Shown piece after piece: positions 1 to 7,079 of a stretch of 64,000 bases of DNA. The notes under the pieces were generated by a model. The model was not told the DNA's origin and did no database searches. It was given only the letters and a program-made list of their open reading frames with translations. A program made the translations under genes and the position numbers. Numbering within the stretch: the stretch's first letter is position 1; each line of letters begins with the position of its first letter. The DNA is from a virus: positions 1-64,000 of the IMG/VR virus record IMGVR_UViG_3300044617_001934. One strand, written 5' to 3'.

Positions 1-59
1 TAACAGATGCTTTTGTCAATAGCTGTTATGCGAATGAGGAAATTATCATAAAAATAAAA

Positions 60-101
60 ATGCCAGGAAACTTAACGAAAACTCGTACAATTTCCCGGCA
101 T
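60..101 (-). terminator. Rho-independent terminator, repeat copy 1
   Basis: Stem ATGCCAGGAAA (60-70) pairs with TTTCCCGGCAT (91-101), 10 of 11 positions. On the minus strand it is followed by a T-rich run. It is the duplicate of the terminator at 1519-1560. Confidence 0.6.
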
Positions 102-136
102 ATTATGTTAAATTTTAGAGAACTGATAGTTTTGAC

Positions 137-225
137 CTACCTACTAGGCTGCTTAACCTGTACCTTAGCGGTTTCTTTCTTGACAGCCTTAGCAGCTTTC
201 TTTTCTGCTAGGGCTTGTCTTTTGG
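137..225 (-). pseudogene. 3' fragment of a duplicated unknown gene
   Basis: The reading frame ending at TAG 137-139 repeats the Lys/Ala/Glu-rich C-terminus of the 244-residue protein at 1596-2330; the last four residues are QPSR instead of RTSR. The rest of the gene is missing beyond 225, so this is a truncated copy with no start of its own. Confidence 0.75.
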
Positions 226-317
226 TTTTGGAATGACGGAATGATTAGGGGTGACTGGATTACACCCCACAGGATGCCTTTACTCATGCATTATCCTACC
301 CTGGTCAAGATGACCAA
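226..317. other. Short intergenic stretch with a small hairpin
   Basis: It holds a perfect 6-bp hairpin, TGGTCA (302-307) with TGACCA (311-316), just downstream of the stop codon of the minus-strand gene at 318. There is no T-run after it. Nothing else was recognised. Confidence 0.4.
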
Positions 318-695
318 TTAAAACCATCGCCAATTATCACTGTAGTTTGCAGGATCTGACATCCCGACTCTTAGTCCTGATGCTTTTGAAAGATTACCAG
401 CTATTTTCAGTAAAGCATCATGAGTATTGCTGGGATGTCTGTCTTGTCCGTCATACATATAATCTATGGTATATTCTTTACCCTCGATTACTGCGGTAGC
501 TTTCCCATCTACTTTCCAGTATTTGTTTCTGCGCTGACCTTGATATTGCTCTCCACTCATAGTGAAAGTCACATTCACCGGTAACGCTGGTTTCTCTGGC
601 TCCCCTAAATAGTTTCCTGCTGGAGCAGTTTTGCCATAAATAACAAATAATTCACCAGTAGTAGTGGTGTTATAAGTTGAAAGTATTGCAGTCAT
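318..695 (-). CDS. Hypothetical protein, 125 aa
   Basis: Family not recognised. A longer reading starts from TTG at 737, but the ATG at 695 has an AAGGA ribosome site about 7 bases upstream, so the shorter form (starting MTAILSTY) is preferred. The protein is mostly polar and beta-prone, with Thr-rich residues near the N-terminus (STYNTTTTGE) and no predicted membrane segment or signal peptide. A GC-rich mini-hairpin (CGGGA-TTGC-TCCCG, 757-770) lies in the leader. It is followed downstream by the repeat copy at 1-225. Role unknown. Confidence 0.65.
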   Translation of the reverse strand: MTAILSTYNTTTTGELFVIYGKTAPAGNYLGEPEKPALPVNVTFTMSGEQYQGQRRNKYWKVDGKATAVIEGKEYTIDYMYDGQDRHPSNTHDALLKIAGNLSKASGLRVGMSDPANYSDNWRWF

Positions 696-815
696 TGTAA
701 AATCCTTATTTTTTAACTTGCCTTCATCAGCACCCAAGTTGTAATCTTGAGTAGACGGGATTGCTCCCGTTTCGGCTTATTGATTGCGTCCCCACTAGCT
801 ATAAAGATTGCCGAT

Positions 816-1094
816 TCAGCCTTCTTCATGCCTTAGTAGGACATCAGATTTGAGAATCTCGTCAGCGAAAGGGTCTGATAACCCTATGTCGTTCCCATAG
901 TCGTAACCTTGGAACATACCTTGTCCAAAGGTTTCCTGATAGTATTCTTGAAGATTGTATTCAGCGTAGTCTTTCTCCTTTTCTTTCCGATAATCTAAAT
1001 CACAGTGATTTAAGTAAGGACACGAGATGCCCATCTCGTGTCGGTCTGAAGATACCAACACGAAGTTGCTGGATTTAGTCTGTACAGTTTTCAT
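816..1094 (-). CDS. Hypothetical protein, 92 aa
   Basis: Family not recognised. It starts MKTVQTKSS with an AAGGA ribosome site 8 bases before the ATG. It is acidic and Tyr-rich in the middle (residues about 30-65) and contains a Cys/His-bearing segment near residues 25-32 (CPYLNHCD). This could bind metal, but only two Cys are present, so that is speculative. It is a single gene with a HIP1 site (1120-1127) and an imperfect inverted repeat (about 1150-1185) in its upstream region. Soluble, role unknown. Confidence 0.6.
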   Translation of the reverse strand: MKTVQTKSSNFVLVSSDRHEMGISCPYLNHCDLDYRKEKEKDYAEYNLQEYYQETFGQGMFQGYDYGNDIGLSDPFADEILKSDVLLRHEEG

Positions 1095-1209
1095 GTTCTT
1101 TTTCCTTGTCTTTGTGAATGCGATCGCTCACTTACTAGCAGCAGGTAAGCGATAGAGAGTTAAGTTAAGTTGCTTTAACTTTCTCTCCACATTTATAAAT
1201 GTACACCAT

Positions 1210-1425
1210 CTATTCTAACTTGTCAAGTGATTTTGAAAAATTTTCTTGAAACCACTCCAAAGACTTACTGGATAAGACTTCCACGAAATTAACTAAGTCT
1301 GGATTGATAGTTTTTCCATAACTGCGGGCATATCCTATAGAAATTAGTTTTCTCGTTAAATTCTCTTTGCAAGTCTCGGTGCATCTGGCTTTTATCTCTG
1401 TTGTCCGGTTAAGCGATGGACGCAT
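1210..1425 (-). CDS. Hypothetical protein, 71 aa
   Basis: Family not recognised. It is a small, basic, helical protein (MRPSLNRTTEIKARC start) with AAGGA 7 bases before the ATG. The size and basic N-terminus would suit a small DNA-binding protein, but no HTH or RHH pattern is clear. Its promoter region lies within or next to the second repeat copy, where TTGACA is seen on the minus strand near 1475-1480. Confidence 0.6.
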   Translation of the reverse strand: MRPSLNRTTEIKARCTETCKENLTRKLISIGYARSYGKTINPDLVNFVEVLSSKSLEWFQENFSKSLDKLE

Positions 1426-1459
1426 GATTTTATCCTTTATAGCTGTACACCAATAACTA

Positions 1460-1684
1460 TAACAGATGCTTTTGTCAATAGCTGTTATGCGAATGAGGAA
1501 ATTATCATAAAAATAAAAATGCCAGGAAACTTAACGAAAACTCGTACAATTTCCCGGCATATTATGTTAAATTTTAGAGAACTGATGGCTTTGACCTACC
1601 TACTAGTCCGCTTAACCTGTACCTTAGCGGTTTCTTTCTTGACAGCCTTAGCCGCTTTCTTTTCTGCTAGGGCTTGTCTTTTGG
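1460..1684. repeat. 225-bp direct repeat, copy 2
   Basis: This is the partner of 1-225. Here the repeat is part of an intact arrangement: it covers the last 29 codons of the 244-aa gene, its terminator and the promoter-side DNA of the next minus-strand gene. This copy is probably the parent. Confidence 0.95.
1519..1560 (-). terminator. Rho-independent terminator
   Basis: Stem ATGCCAGGAAA (1519-1529) pairs with TTTCCCGGCAT (1550-1560). On the minus strand the stem is followed by TTTTTATTTTTAT. It ends transcription of the gene whose stop codon is at 1596. Confidence 0.7.
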
Positions 1685-2330
1685 CCTCTTTCTCAGCCTC
1701 TATCGCTTCAAAGACTCCCTCAAATTGTTGTAGCAAAAGCATATCTGCTTCTGTTAAAGCCTCTTCATCTTCCTTAGCTTCAGAGCCACAAGCGATCGCG
1801 CACATTCCTACAACACTTTCAATTACACCATCAGGCTCATCAAAAGAATCTATTTCTTCAGGTATTTGCCCAAATTTGAGTATTTCTGCACAAGGTACAT
1901 CCCATTCGATTAATCCCTTTATTTTATTGATGTCTTGTTCAAATGGTAGAGTTCCTGCCAGTTTAGACGCTAACGAGTCTAACCGTTTGCGATCAAACTT
2001 AGTGTAAGGCAACCAGGCAAATAATTCCTTTTTACCTATAGCTACTCTGAGACAGCACATCGGGGCAAATCTCCCATCCCACTCTACAAAGGCATCAAAA
2101 ACTGAAACAACTATGACCGTGGCTGTTTCATCGTTCCCGATAACTAGAGGGATTAGAGACATATTGATAGTCTCTCTTTTGAAGTGCAGGTATTCACCTG
2201 CTTTTTTATCCCAAAGGATCTTAAAGCACCCTGGTAGACTTGACTCCTCCTGCTCTACCTTCCGAGTTGTTCCAAAGATAGATAATTCTTTATCTTCTTT
2301 TGCTAGTTGTCTTTGTTTACGGGTTGCCAT
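1596..2330 (-). CDS. Hypothetical protein with charged helical tail, 244 aa
   Basis: Family not recognised. The N-terminus is basic (MATRKQRQLAKED) and there is a central mixed alpha/beta body. From about residue 195 there is a long Glu/Ala/Lys helix, probably coiled coil, ending in a Lys-rich tail (AAKAVKKETAKVQVK). No signal peptide or membrane segment is seen. AGGT lies 8 bases before the ATG. It is the second gene of a two-gene operon, 10 bp after the stop of the 101-aa gene, and is followed by a terminator. Its 3' end is duplicated at 137-225. Probably a cytoplasmic accessory protein; function unknown. Confidence 0.7.
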   Translation of the reverse strand: MATRKQRQLAKEDKELSIFGTTRKVEQEESSLPGCFKILWDKKAGEYLHFKRETINMSLIPLVIGNDETATVIVVSVFDAFVEWDGRFAPMCCLRVAIGKKELFAWLPYTKFDRKRLDSLASKLAGTLPFEQDINKIKGLIEWDVPCAEILKFGQIPEEIDSFDEPDGVIESVVGMCAIACGSEAKEDEEALTEADMLLLQQFEGVFEAIEAEKEAKRQALAEKKAAKAVKKETAKVQVKRTSR

Positions 2331-2340
2331 GTTTTTTTAC

Positions 2341-2646
2341 CTATTTTACTGATGGATACTGTTTATCCAAATATTCAATCACAAGGTCATTAACGGCGTT
2401 TTGCCAATTCCTTTGACCTGAAGCAGCACAAAGTAACTGTTTCATCCTTTCAGGCATCTGGTAAGCATATTCTTTGTCAAATTCCATAGACCTAATCAGG
2501 TCTATGTCGTATTTACAGAACATCTCTAATGCTTTTTTGACTGCCTTAGAACTGGTGTTCTCCTTAAATAGCATTTTGAGATGTTCTACCATCTCAATGT
2601 CTACCTCAACACAAGTGAAAAGTTCTCTCCTCCCTTTTTTTGTCAT
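2341..2646 (-). CDS. Small helical protein, 101 aa, possible DNA-binding
   Basis: Family not recognised. It has a Lys/Arg-rich start (MTKKGRRELF) and two similar helical segments (about residues 15-50 and 66-97), each with an Ala-Val-x-x-x-Leu pattern (AVKKALEMF and AVNDLVIEYL). This faintly recalls tandem RHH or helical regulator folds, but is too weak to name. It is the first gene of an operon with the 244-aa gene and is driven by a good promoter at 2673-2701. Confidence 0.65.
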   Translation of the reverse strand: MTKKGRRELFTCVEVDIEMVEHLKMLFKENTSSKAVKKALEMFCKYDIDLIRSMEFDKEYAYQMPERMKQLLCAASGQRNWQNAVNDLVIEYLDKQYPSVK

Positions 2647-2672
2647 AAAAATGTTTTTTTAAGGACAATACA

Positions 2673-2701
2673 ATATTAAAACATTCTCCATAAAATGTCA
2701 A
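2673..2701 (-). promoter_or_regulatory. Sigma70-type promoter
   Basis: On the minus strand, TTGACA (2696-2701), a 17-bp spacer, then TAATAT (2673-2678), 27 bases upstream of the ATG of the 101-aa gene. Confidence 0.7.
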
Positions 2702-2804
2702 GCTGTTTCATGGAATTTATTAAATTTAAGCATAAGTGTATAATAAATTTTGAGTAGCTAATATAACAACAGATAAAAATGATCTAATTTTTGAATTTTA
2801 GTGT

Positions 2805-2882
2805 AAATTCCAGAACGGTGCAAAGTTTTCCATAAACTTTTTAGACATCTAGGAAAAATTCCAGAACGGTGCAGCTTTTTCC
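2805..2882 (+). repeat. Two iteron-like direct repeats
   Basis: AAATTCCAGAACGGTGCA occurs at 2805-2822 and 2856-2873, 51 bp apart. Both are followed by a T-rich TTTTCC tail. A related core, CCAGAA...GGTGCA, recurs at 7551-7568. Confidence 0.75.
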
Positions 2883-2958
2883 AGGACATAGGTAAACAGT
2901 GTAAAATCCTTATAACTATTGCTAGGTAAGGATTACAGAGCTATCTAAGTATAGATAA

Positions 2959-3010
2959 CTGATCCAAAAATTGTAAGATTATATTATTTCTATTACAAAC
3001 TTTGGATCAG
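2959..3010. repeat. Long inverted repeat sharing a sequence with 37743-37799
   Basis: The 18-bp arms 2959-2976 and 2993-3010 match at 16 positions, with a 16-base AT loop. The right arm TTACAAACTTTGGATCA is almost the same as the right arm of the hairpin downstream of the replication gene (37778-37794). No T-run follows, so a terminator is unlikely. A protein-binding or origin element is possible. Confidence 0.6.
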
Positions 3011-3289
3011 AACCCTTGAAAAATAAATACTTTCAGGCTGAAAATACTATGAATCTTACCTTTATTCTGGAAAAGTAATATATTTAATCTTACGTAAATA
3101 CTCAATATTTTAAATTTCTATAGTCGCCTAGATTACATCAAAACTGTTTTAGTTAATATTTTTAGTAAATTTGTACTATTTTAACTATTTATAGACATGA
3201 CAAATGTCTGAACATTAAGAAAACAAACTTTTTAATGTCCTGTCAAATATATTAAATTTTTAGGTAATCATAAGCATCTATAGCTTACG

Positions 3290-3760
3290 TCTACTGTTTC
3301 ATTTGACTTAGGAGACTTATTCCCCGCTAAGGGACGAGAGCTTTTATTATCAAATCCTCACAGCTAGGAGGTTGCTTTCTCAGATTAATAAACCCCGCTA
3401 AAGGTTTATAGGTTAGTGTCAAGCTATTTTTTATAGGTGTTCTTTTTTTTTGTGCTTCTTAGGCGCGACTTGTAGCTTGTTTTATATCGTTCTGACAACT
3501 TTATTCAAGGAAGTTCCTTCTGTCAGACAGATAGCCTTAAAGACATAGTGACTTTTTCATTATAGGAGTTTCGCCTATAAAACCTCTTATCACGGAGTCC
3601 AGCCTATTTACCCTGTACTGCCGACTGGAGGCTACTGTTTATCCCCAGTAGTGGGAAATAGCCAATCGCTTTTCTAATAATCTCCTAAGAGAACTAAGCA
3701 CTGATCGAGGGAAGTGTACCTTATTATGCGGGCTGTTTATATTATAGGCAAATATTTTAT
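3290..3760. ncRNA. Candidate structured non-coding RNA, strand unknown
   Basis: This segment is visibly richer in GC than its surroundings and packed with small perfect stems: TCCC/GGGA around CGCTAA (about 3320-3335), AAACC/GGTTT (3390-3407), TCTGACA/TGTCAGA (3491-3527) enclosing AAGGAA/TTCCTT (3507-3519), TTATAGG/CCTATAA (3560-3580) and CTACTG/CAGTAG (3632-3651). No coding frame explains it. It does not match RNase P, tmRNA or a tRNA cloverleaf by eye. A decayed gene or intron remnant is an alternative. Confidence 0.25.
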
Positions 3761-3947
3761 GAATGTCAAGAAATAGCAGAAAAGCAAAAATCAGCAGAAG
3801 AAATAACTTCCACTGACTATTAGAGAACACAATTTTTAAATATTAATCATTTTAGGACTGTTACCAGCAGTCCTTTTTATTTTAGCTATTTTATCTCAAT
3901 TGTCAAGTTACAGCACGTAGTCAGTACAAGTATAAAATAAACTTCCT

Positions 3948-4016
3948 AAAATTAAGTATAAATCTTAGAAAAAATCGCTTGACAATTTATCTAAGATAAA
4001 ATATATTAGATTACAT
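3948..4016 (+). promoter_or_regulatory. Duplicated promoter module, copy 1
   Basis: TTGACA (3979-3984), a 17-bp spacer, then TATATT (4002-4007). The whole 69 bp is about 95% identical to 5394-5462. An inverted repeat TCTTAGA (3963-3969) and TCTAAGA (3990-3996) flanks the -35 box and may be an operator. The upstream AGTACAAGTATAAAA (3923-3937) recurs at 37889-37903. Confidence 0.75.
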
Positions 4017-4067
4017 GAGGCAAAAACACATTATCCCAAAATAACCCGCAAGCCTCACGGGGTGCAG

Positions 4068-4865
4068 ATGGTAGGGACTCTGCTTAGGAAAATGGATAAT
4101 TTAAATTTGACTATTGGTGGACGCAGCTTGGTGAGTTCTCGTTTTGCTAGAGGCAAGAGAAACTACATAAATTCATATTGTTATATTCAGGCAACAGCAT
4201 CTTCCTCTCGAAGAGGAACTGTATCATACGGGATTGCTATGTATGTGGAAGTGAAGGGTAAGTTTGAGGAAATTGTAACCCTGAGAGGGGTAGATGTAAA
4301 AGATATAGACCTTGAATATCTAAGGTATTCCTTGTTAAATCGGATATCAAAACTGGAGTTTCATTACTCCTACTACAAACCTCACGACCCAGAAGCCTTT
4401 GCATATCAAATGAATGTGTTGCGTTGGGTATTTTTAAATTGGAATACCCCAGTAGTAAAAGCTATCGTAAAAGCTGAGTACCCAGACGTAACTGGAGAAT
4501 TTCTCAACTGGAAGAAACAAAATATAGAAAAACCAGAGCCAAAACCAGAACCAAAACCAGAACCAAAACCAGAGCCAAAACCAGAGCCAAAACCAGAACC
4601 AGAACCAAAACCAGAACCAGAACCAGAACCAAAACCAGAACCAAAACCAGAACCAAAACCAGAACCAAAACCAGAGCCAAAAGTAGAGCCAAAACCAGAG
4701 CCAAAACCAGAACCTACCCATCTTTATGACGCTTGCTACTGCAAGGTCATTGCAGAATGGGAAGATTTTGGGGATACCTGGGTTAAAATCCAGTATACCC
4801 GTGGTATGCAGCAGAAAGAAACAGTTTTAAAAGAGAAGTTTTTGGCTAAAGCCATGACTCTCTAA
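4068..4865 (+). CDS. Protein with PEPK-repeat linker, 265 aa
   Basis: Family not recognised. An N-terminal domain of about 145 residues is followed by a linker of roughly 65 residues built from Pro-Glu-Pro-Lys repeats, then a 45-residue C-terminal domain ([16 protein letters not shown] onward). Pro-Glu/Pro-Lys linkers are stiff spacers, known from TonB and similar proteins, but no TonB-like membrane anchor is seen here. The start is uncertain: ATG 4068 has GGGG five bases before it, GTG 4062 is in frame, and ATG 4092 has an AGGA that is too close. It is driven by the promoter at 3979-4007. Probably cytoplasmic; function unknown. Confidence 0.7.
   Translation: MVGTLLRKMDNLNLTIGGRSLVSSRFARGKRNYINSYCYIQATASSSRRGTVSYGIAMYVEVKGKFEEIVTLRGVDVKDIDLEYLRYSLLNRISKLEFHYSYYKPHDPEAFAYQMNVLRWVFLNWNTPVVKAIVKAEYPDVTGEFLNWKKQNIEKPEPKPEPKPEPKPEPKPEPKPEPEPKPEPEPEPKPEPKPEPKPEPKPEPKVEPKPEPKPEPTHLYDACYCKVIAEWEDFGDTWVKIQYTRGMQQKETVLKEKFLAKAMTL
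4528..4713 (+). repeat. 12-bp tandem repeat encoding Pro-Glu-Pro-Lys
   Basis: Units of the type CCAGAACCAAAA are repeated about 15 times with small GAA/GAG changes and some 6-bp slips. This would be prone to copy-number change. The low-complexity reverse frames (Phe/Trp or Leu/Val repeats) are artefacts of it. Confidence 0.9.
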
Positions 4866-5028
4866 ACCAAATGCTAAACCCGAATGCGGGGATTTTAAGC
4901 GAGAGCGAGATTAAGTCTCGCTTAATTTTAAATCCTGAAAAAGTTTTTCTCCCGTCTTCCCTCTAAAGTAGCTATGGCTGCTTATGAAGAGGGTAAAAAA
5001 GCGAATGTCATCTACTGAGGAAACTATT

Positions 5029-5319
5029 ATGATATACGCAAACTGGAAATTGGACCGTCCAAAACGTTTCCAAGGTTCTCTTCCTAAAGGGGACTACGGA
5101 AACACAGGATATTCTCACAATCCTTACCTTTCCCCTTATGACTCCCTTAGTCATAAACAACAGCGTCACTTCCGACGCTATATCTTACACCTGTGTCAAG
5201 AGGTAAAACTTGGTAGCCTCCCCAAAATAGAGGCTATTAAGCTCATCCGATGCAAGCACCTCATCGGATTAAAAGATGGAATAGACTTATTTAACGAAGT
5301 TTATCAAACCATCAAATAA
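5029..5319 (+). CDS. Hypothetical basic protein, 96 aa
   Basis: Family not recognised. The frame is open from ATG 4984, but only ATG 5029 has a strong ribosome site (GAGGA, 7 bases away), so MIYANWKLDRPKRF is the preferred start. The protein is basic, with a Gly/Tyr/Pro-rich N-terminal half and a helical half (about residues 45-96) containing HRPL-poor but Arg/Lys-rich segments. It could bind nucleic acid, but no motif supports this. It is followed by a clear terminator. Confidence 0.6.
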   Translation: MIYANWKLDRPKRFQGSLPKGDYGNTGYSHNPYLSPYDSLSHKQQRHFRRYILHLCQEVKLGSLPKIEAIKLIRCKHLIGLKDGIDLFNEVYQTIK

Positions 5320-5332
5320 CAACCGACTCCTG

Positions 5333-5353
5333 ACTCCTGGTTAGGAGTTTTTT
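5333..5353 (+). terminator. Rho-independent terminator
   Basis: Stem ACTCCT (5333-5338) and AGGAGT (5343-5348) with a GGTT loop, followed by a run of six T. Confidence 0.75.
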
Positions 5354-5393
5354 ATTATCTGCTAGTCCCTTGCGAAGTATAAAATGACTTGAG

Positions 5394-5462
5394 AAAATTA
5401 AGTATAAATCTAAGAAAAAATTGCTTGACAATTTATCTTAGATAAAATATATTAGATTACAT
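5394..5462 (+). promoter_or_regulatory. Duplicated promoter module, copy 2
   Basis: TTGACA (5425-5430), a 17-bp spacer, then TATATT (5448-5453). It is nearly identical to 3948-4016. The inverted repeat is kept, but with the two arms exchanged: TCTAAGA (5409-5415) and TCTTAGA (5436-5442). Confidence 0.75.
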
Positions 5463-5499
5463 AAGGACGAAACAAAGAACAAAAACAGAGGTAAAGGTT

Positions 5500-5874
5500 A
5501 TGCCAGCTTTTTCAAATTCCCCTTGGTCAAATGGTGGTTCTGATTTCTTTAATCGTGTTCCTCATGTTGATCCTAATCATTCAGAGGGTCGACAAGAACA
5601 AGAACAAGAAGAAGAATCTCAATCTGCAATCAATCAACAGGTTTATCAGGAATTAGTTTCTGATTCCAGTTTTGTCAAAGTGATAAAACTCAACGGATGT
5701 GATGTTGTTATTGGAAAAGGAAATTCTAGTGCGGCTATTTCTGTCTTCTACCATGATCAAAGAGAATGGGAATCCGTCTACAATGATTTGCCAGTGCCAC
5801 ATTCTTGGCGTGAGGAAGAATGGCATCGGTGGTTTGATATTCAAGTTTTTAATTTAGTTGCAAGCCGTGTTTAA
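5500..5874 (+). CDS. Hypothetical acidic protein, 124 aa
   Basis: Family not recognised. The N-terminus is Asn/Ser/Pro-rich and disordered, with a Gln/Glu run (residues 31-40), then a compact domain of about 80 residues with many aromatic residues (REWESVYND, EEEWHRWFDIQVF). GAGGT stands 7 bases before the ATG. It is transcribed from promoter copy 2 and so is probably co-regulated with the PEPK protein. It is followed by two strong hairpins. Confidence 0.65.
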   Translation: MPAFSNSPWSNGGSDFFNRVPHVDPNHSEGRQEQEQEEESQSAINQQVYQELVSDSSFVKVIKLNGCDVVIGKGNSSAAISVFYHDQREWESVYNDLPVPHSWREEEWHRWFDIQVFNLVASRV

Positions 5875-5879
5875 TTTTT

Positions 5880-5952
5880 GATTGCTTATCTGATTTTTTT
5901 TAGATAGGCAATCACTCAGATGCAATCAGCAAAAGTTCGTTGCATCTGAGTG
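5880..5952 (+). terminator. Tandem hairpins, first with internal T-run
   Basis: The first stem is GATTGCTTATCT (5880-5891) with AGATAGGCAATC (5902-5913). The second is a perfect 13-bp stem, CACTCAGATGCAA (5913-5925) with TTGCATCTGAGTG (5940-5952). They probably end the 124-aa transcript, although neither is followed by a long T-run, so an RNA-processing or protective role is possible. Confidence 0.5.
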
Positions 5953-5972
5953 GTTGACAACAATCAACCTAT

Positions 5973-6335
5973 ATGTACCCGGATCATTTATCAAATACAC
6001 CATACCGGGATGGTTGTACAAAAAATATGCAAATCAAAATTACACGCAAAGACTCTTTTTCTCTACTTGAAATTTTGGGCAACAACGGCGAACCCGCCAG
6101 CCCACAGAATCCCATTAATGAACAGGAAGAACTAGCTTCTGTTGAATTTTCTGAAGCTAATGGTCAGTTAGCGATTGTGTCCGGTATGCCGGCATCTGCG
6201 CTGGTGATGGTTGCGCTCAGATATAAGAATCATTTTGCCGCAATAGCCGTTGCTAATCCCCGTCTTGGGGTTGCCCTGGTGGTTCATTCCACTACCAAAG
6301 CATATCCCTTTGGTTCTAGCGTCCCTTTGGGGTAA
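5973..6335 (+). CDS. Hypothetical protein, 120 aa
   Basis: Family not recognised. No good ribosome site precedes ATG 5973. ATG 6027 (MQIKITRKDSFSL) is an equally plausible start and gives a cleaner protein of 102 residues. The C-terminal third is hydrophobic, rich in Ala and Val (about residues 66-106), possibly a beta core rather than a membrane span. It ends inside a nested hairpin (6338-6389). Confidence 0.4.
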   Translation: MYPDHLSNTPYRDGCTKNMQIKITRKDSFSLLEILGNNGEPASPQNPINEQEELASVEFSEANGQLAIVSGMPASALVMVALRYKNHFAAIAVANPRLGVALVVHSTTKAYPFGSSVPLG

Positions 6336-6472
6336 TCGACCTGTGGCAAAACAGGTCTACTACAAAACGTGGTAGACCCGCCACAGGTCAAGGTGAAACC
6401 AGGTACATTCCAGCAGAACTACTCCCTGAAGTAGACCACATGCTGGAAGATTACAAAAAAAAGAAAAAGTGA
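6321..6472 (+). pseudogene. Small KRGRP-motif ORF lacking a start codon
   Basis: The frame after TAG (6318-6320) encodes about 50 residues, including KRGRPATGQGETRYIP and AELLPEVDHML, and ends at TGA 6470-6472. Small cyanobacterial proteins with a K-R-G-R-P opening are familiar from plasmids, and the GRP core resembles an AT-hook. Here no ATG, GTG or TTG is available upstream in frame, so it is either a broken gene, uses a rare start, or is reached by frameshift from the preceding gene. A strong terminator follows. Confidence 0.45.
6338..6389. repeat. Nested inverted repeat
   Basis: The outer arms GACCTGTGGC (6338-6347) and GCCACAGGTC (6380-6389) are perfect. The inner arms GGTCTAC (6354-6360) and GTAGACC (6372-6378) are also perfect. 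It lies across the end of the 120-aa gene and the start of the KRGRP ORF. Confidence 0.7.
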
Positions 6473-6476
6473 GATT

Positions 6477-6501
6477 ATCCCCCAATTGAAGGGGGATTTT
6501 T
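6477..6501 (+). terminator. Rho-independent terminator
   Basis: Stem ATCCCCC (6477-6483) and GGGGGAT (6491-6497), followed by TTTTTATT. The GGAG ribosome site of the next gene follows closely. Confidence 0.8.
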
Positions 6502-6518
6502 ATTAGGAGAAAACAACC

Positions 6519-7022
6519 ATGATTGAAACTTTAAAACTAACACTTCCATTAGAAAAATATGGCATCGGTCAAGCAAAACTTTTTGATCGCTTAATTGAGG
6601 AAATTGAACAGGGTGAGACTCAGATTATTTTTGCTGACAACCAACCAATCAGATTAATCCAAGTTGCCAGAATTTATATCTTCTGCAACAAAAAACAACT
6701 TGTAGAATCTAAGCAACTAATCAAAGGACAAGGAGAACGAATCAGAAATATTAGGTGTATTTCTGAGAAGTTTAAGCTGAATGAATCGGCTATAAATGCA
6801 GCTTGTAGAGGTATTAAGGAGGAACTAGGAATTTGCATCAATAGTTCTGATTTAGAGTTATTTGGCAAAAAATCAGAAGAAAAAGAAAGCCCAAGTTATC
6901 CCGGTTTGACCACACGCTATGCGTTTTATGATTTCCGGTGGGATATGCCGGAAGAATATTTTAATCCTGATGGTTATGTTGCCGATGAAGGCGACTGTGT
7001 GACTTATTTTGAGTGGAAATAG
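6519..7022 (+). CDS. Nudix-like protein, 167 aa
   Basis: Residues 97-105 (RGIKEELGI) match the core of the Nudix box (R-E-U-x-E-E-x-G-U) except that the Glu after Arg is Gly, and the Gly that normally opens the box is not obvious. The protein is mostly alpha/beta with no membrane segment. Nudix enzymes hydrolyse nucleoside diphosphate-linked compounds; the imperfect box means activity is uncertain. AGGAG lies 9 bases before the ATG. It stands alone between two terminators. Confidence 0.6.
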   Translation: MIETLKLTLPLEKYGIGQAKLFDRLIEEIEQGETQIIFADNQPIRLIQVARIYIFCNKKQLVESKQLIKGQGERIRNIRCISEKFKLNESAINAACRGIKEELGICINSSDLELFGKKSEEKESPSYPGLTTRYAFYDFRWDMPEEYFNPDGYVADEGDCVTYFEWK

Positions 7023-7040
7023 AGACAAACCATAAAATAT

Positions 7041-7074
7041 AAGCCTAGATACTTAATTGTTTCTAGGCTTTTTT
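7041..7074 (+). terminator. Rho-independent terminator
   Basis: Stem AAGCCTAGA (7041-7049) and TCTAGGCTT (7062-7070) followed by six T. It lies between convergent genes. Confidence 0.8.
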
Positions 7075-7079
7075 CTTGT

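Larger units (their letters stand above)
1..225. repeat. 225-bp direct repeat, copy 1
   Basis: This stretch matches 1460-1684 without any indel (offset 1459) and with only about six to ten substitutions. It contains the promoter-proximal TTGACA-like region, a hairpin terminator and the last 29 codons of the gene that is intact at 1596-2330. Similarity stops abruptly at 225. The copy may extend beyond the left edge of the window. It looks like a segmental duplication or the scar of a recombination event. Confidence 0.95.
2702..4067. other. 1.4-kb non-coding region
   Basis: No credible gene was found here. The region holds two direct repeats (2805-2882), a long hairpin (2959-3010), a structured stretch (about 3290-3760) and a promoter (3979-4007). 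A 63-codon minus-strand frame at 3639-3830 overlaps the structured stretch and has no ribosome site. The density of repeats and hairpins and the high AT content would fit a replication or partition site, but this is inference. Confidence 0.6.

Noticed and set aside
226-317. tRNA-like look of the GC-richer stretch
   Set aside because: Only one small stem is present and no acceptor/T-arm pairing or anticodon loop can be built.
1519-2007. 162-codon plus-strand frame
   Set aside because: Antisense to the 244-aa gene and running through its terminator.
2805-2882. CRISPR array
   Set aside because: Only two repeats, non-palindromic, with no third unit at regular spacing.
3290-3760. tRNA, RNase P, tmRNA or group II intron domain
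   Set aside because: No T-loop, no RNase P core and no domain V-type hairpin were found on either strand.
3639-3830. 63-codon minus-strand frame with a hydrophobic start
   Set aside because: It overlaps the structured non-coding stretch, has no ribosome site and looks like chance in AT-rich DNA.
4434-4721. Phe/Trp- and Leu/Val-repeat frames on the minus strand
   Set aside because: These are the antisense readings of the PEPK tandem repeat and have no ribosome site.
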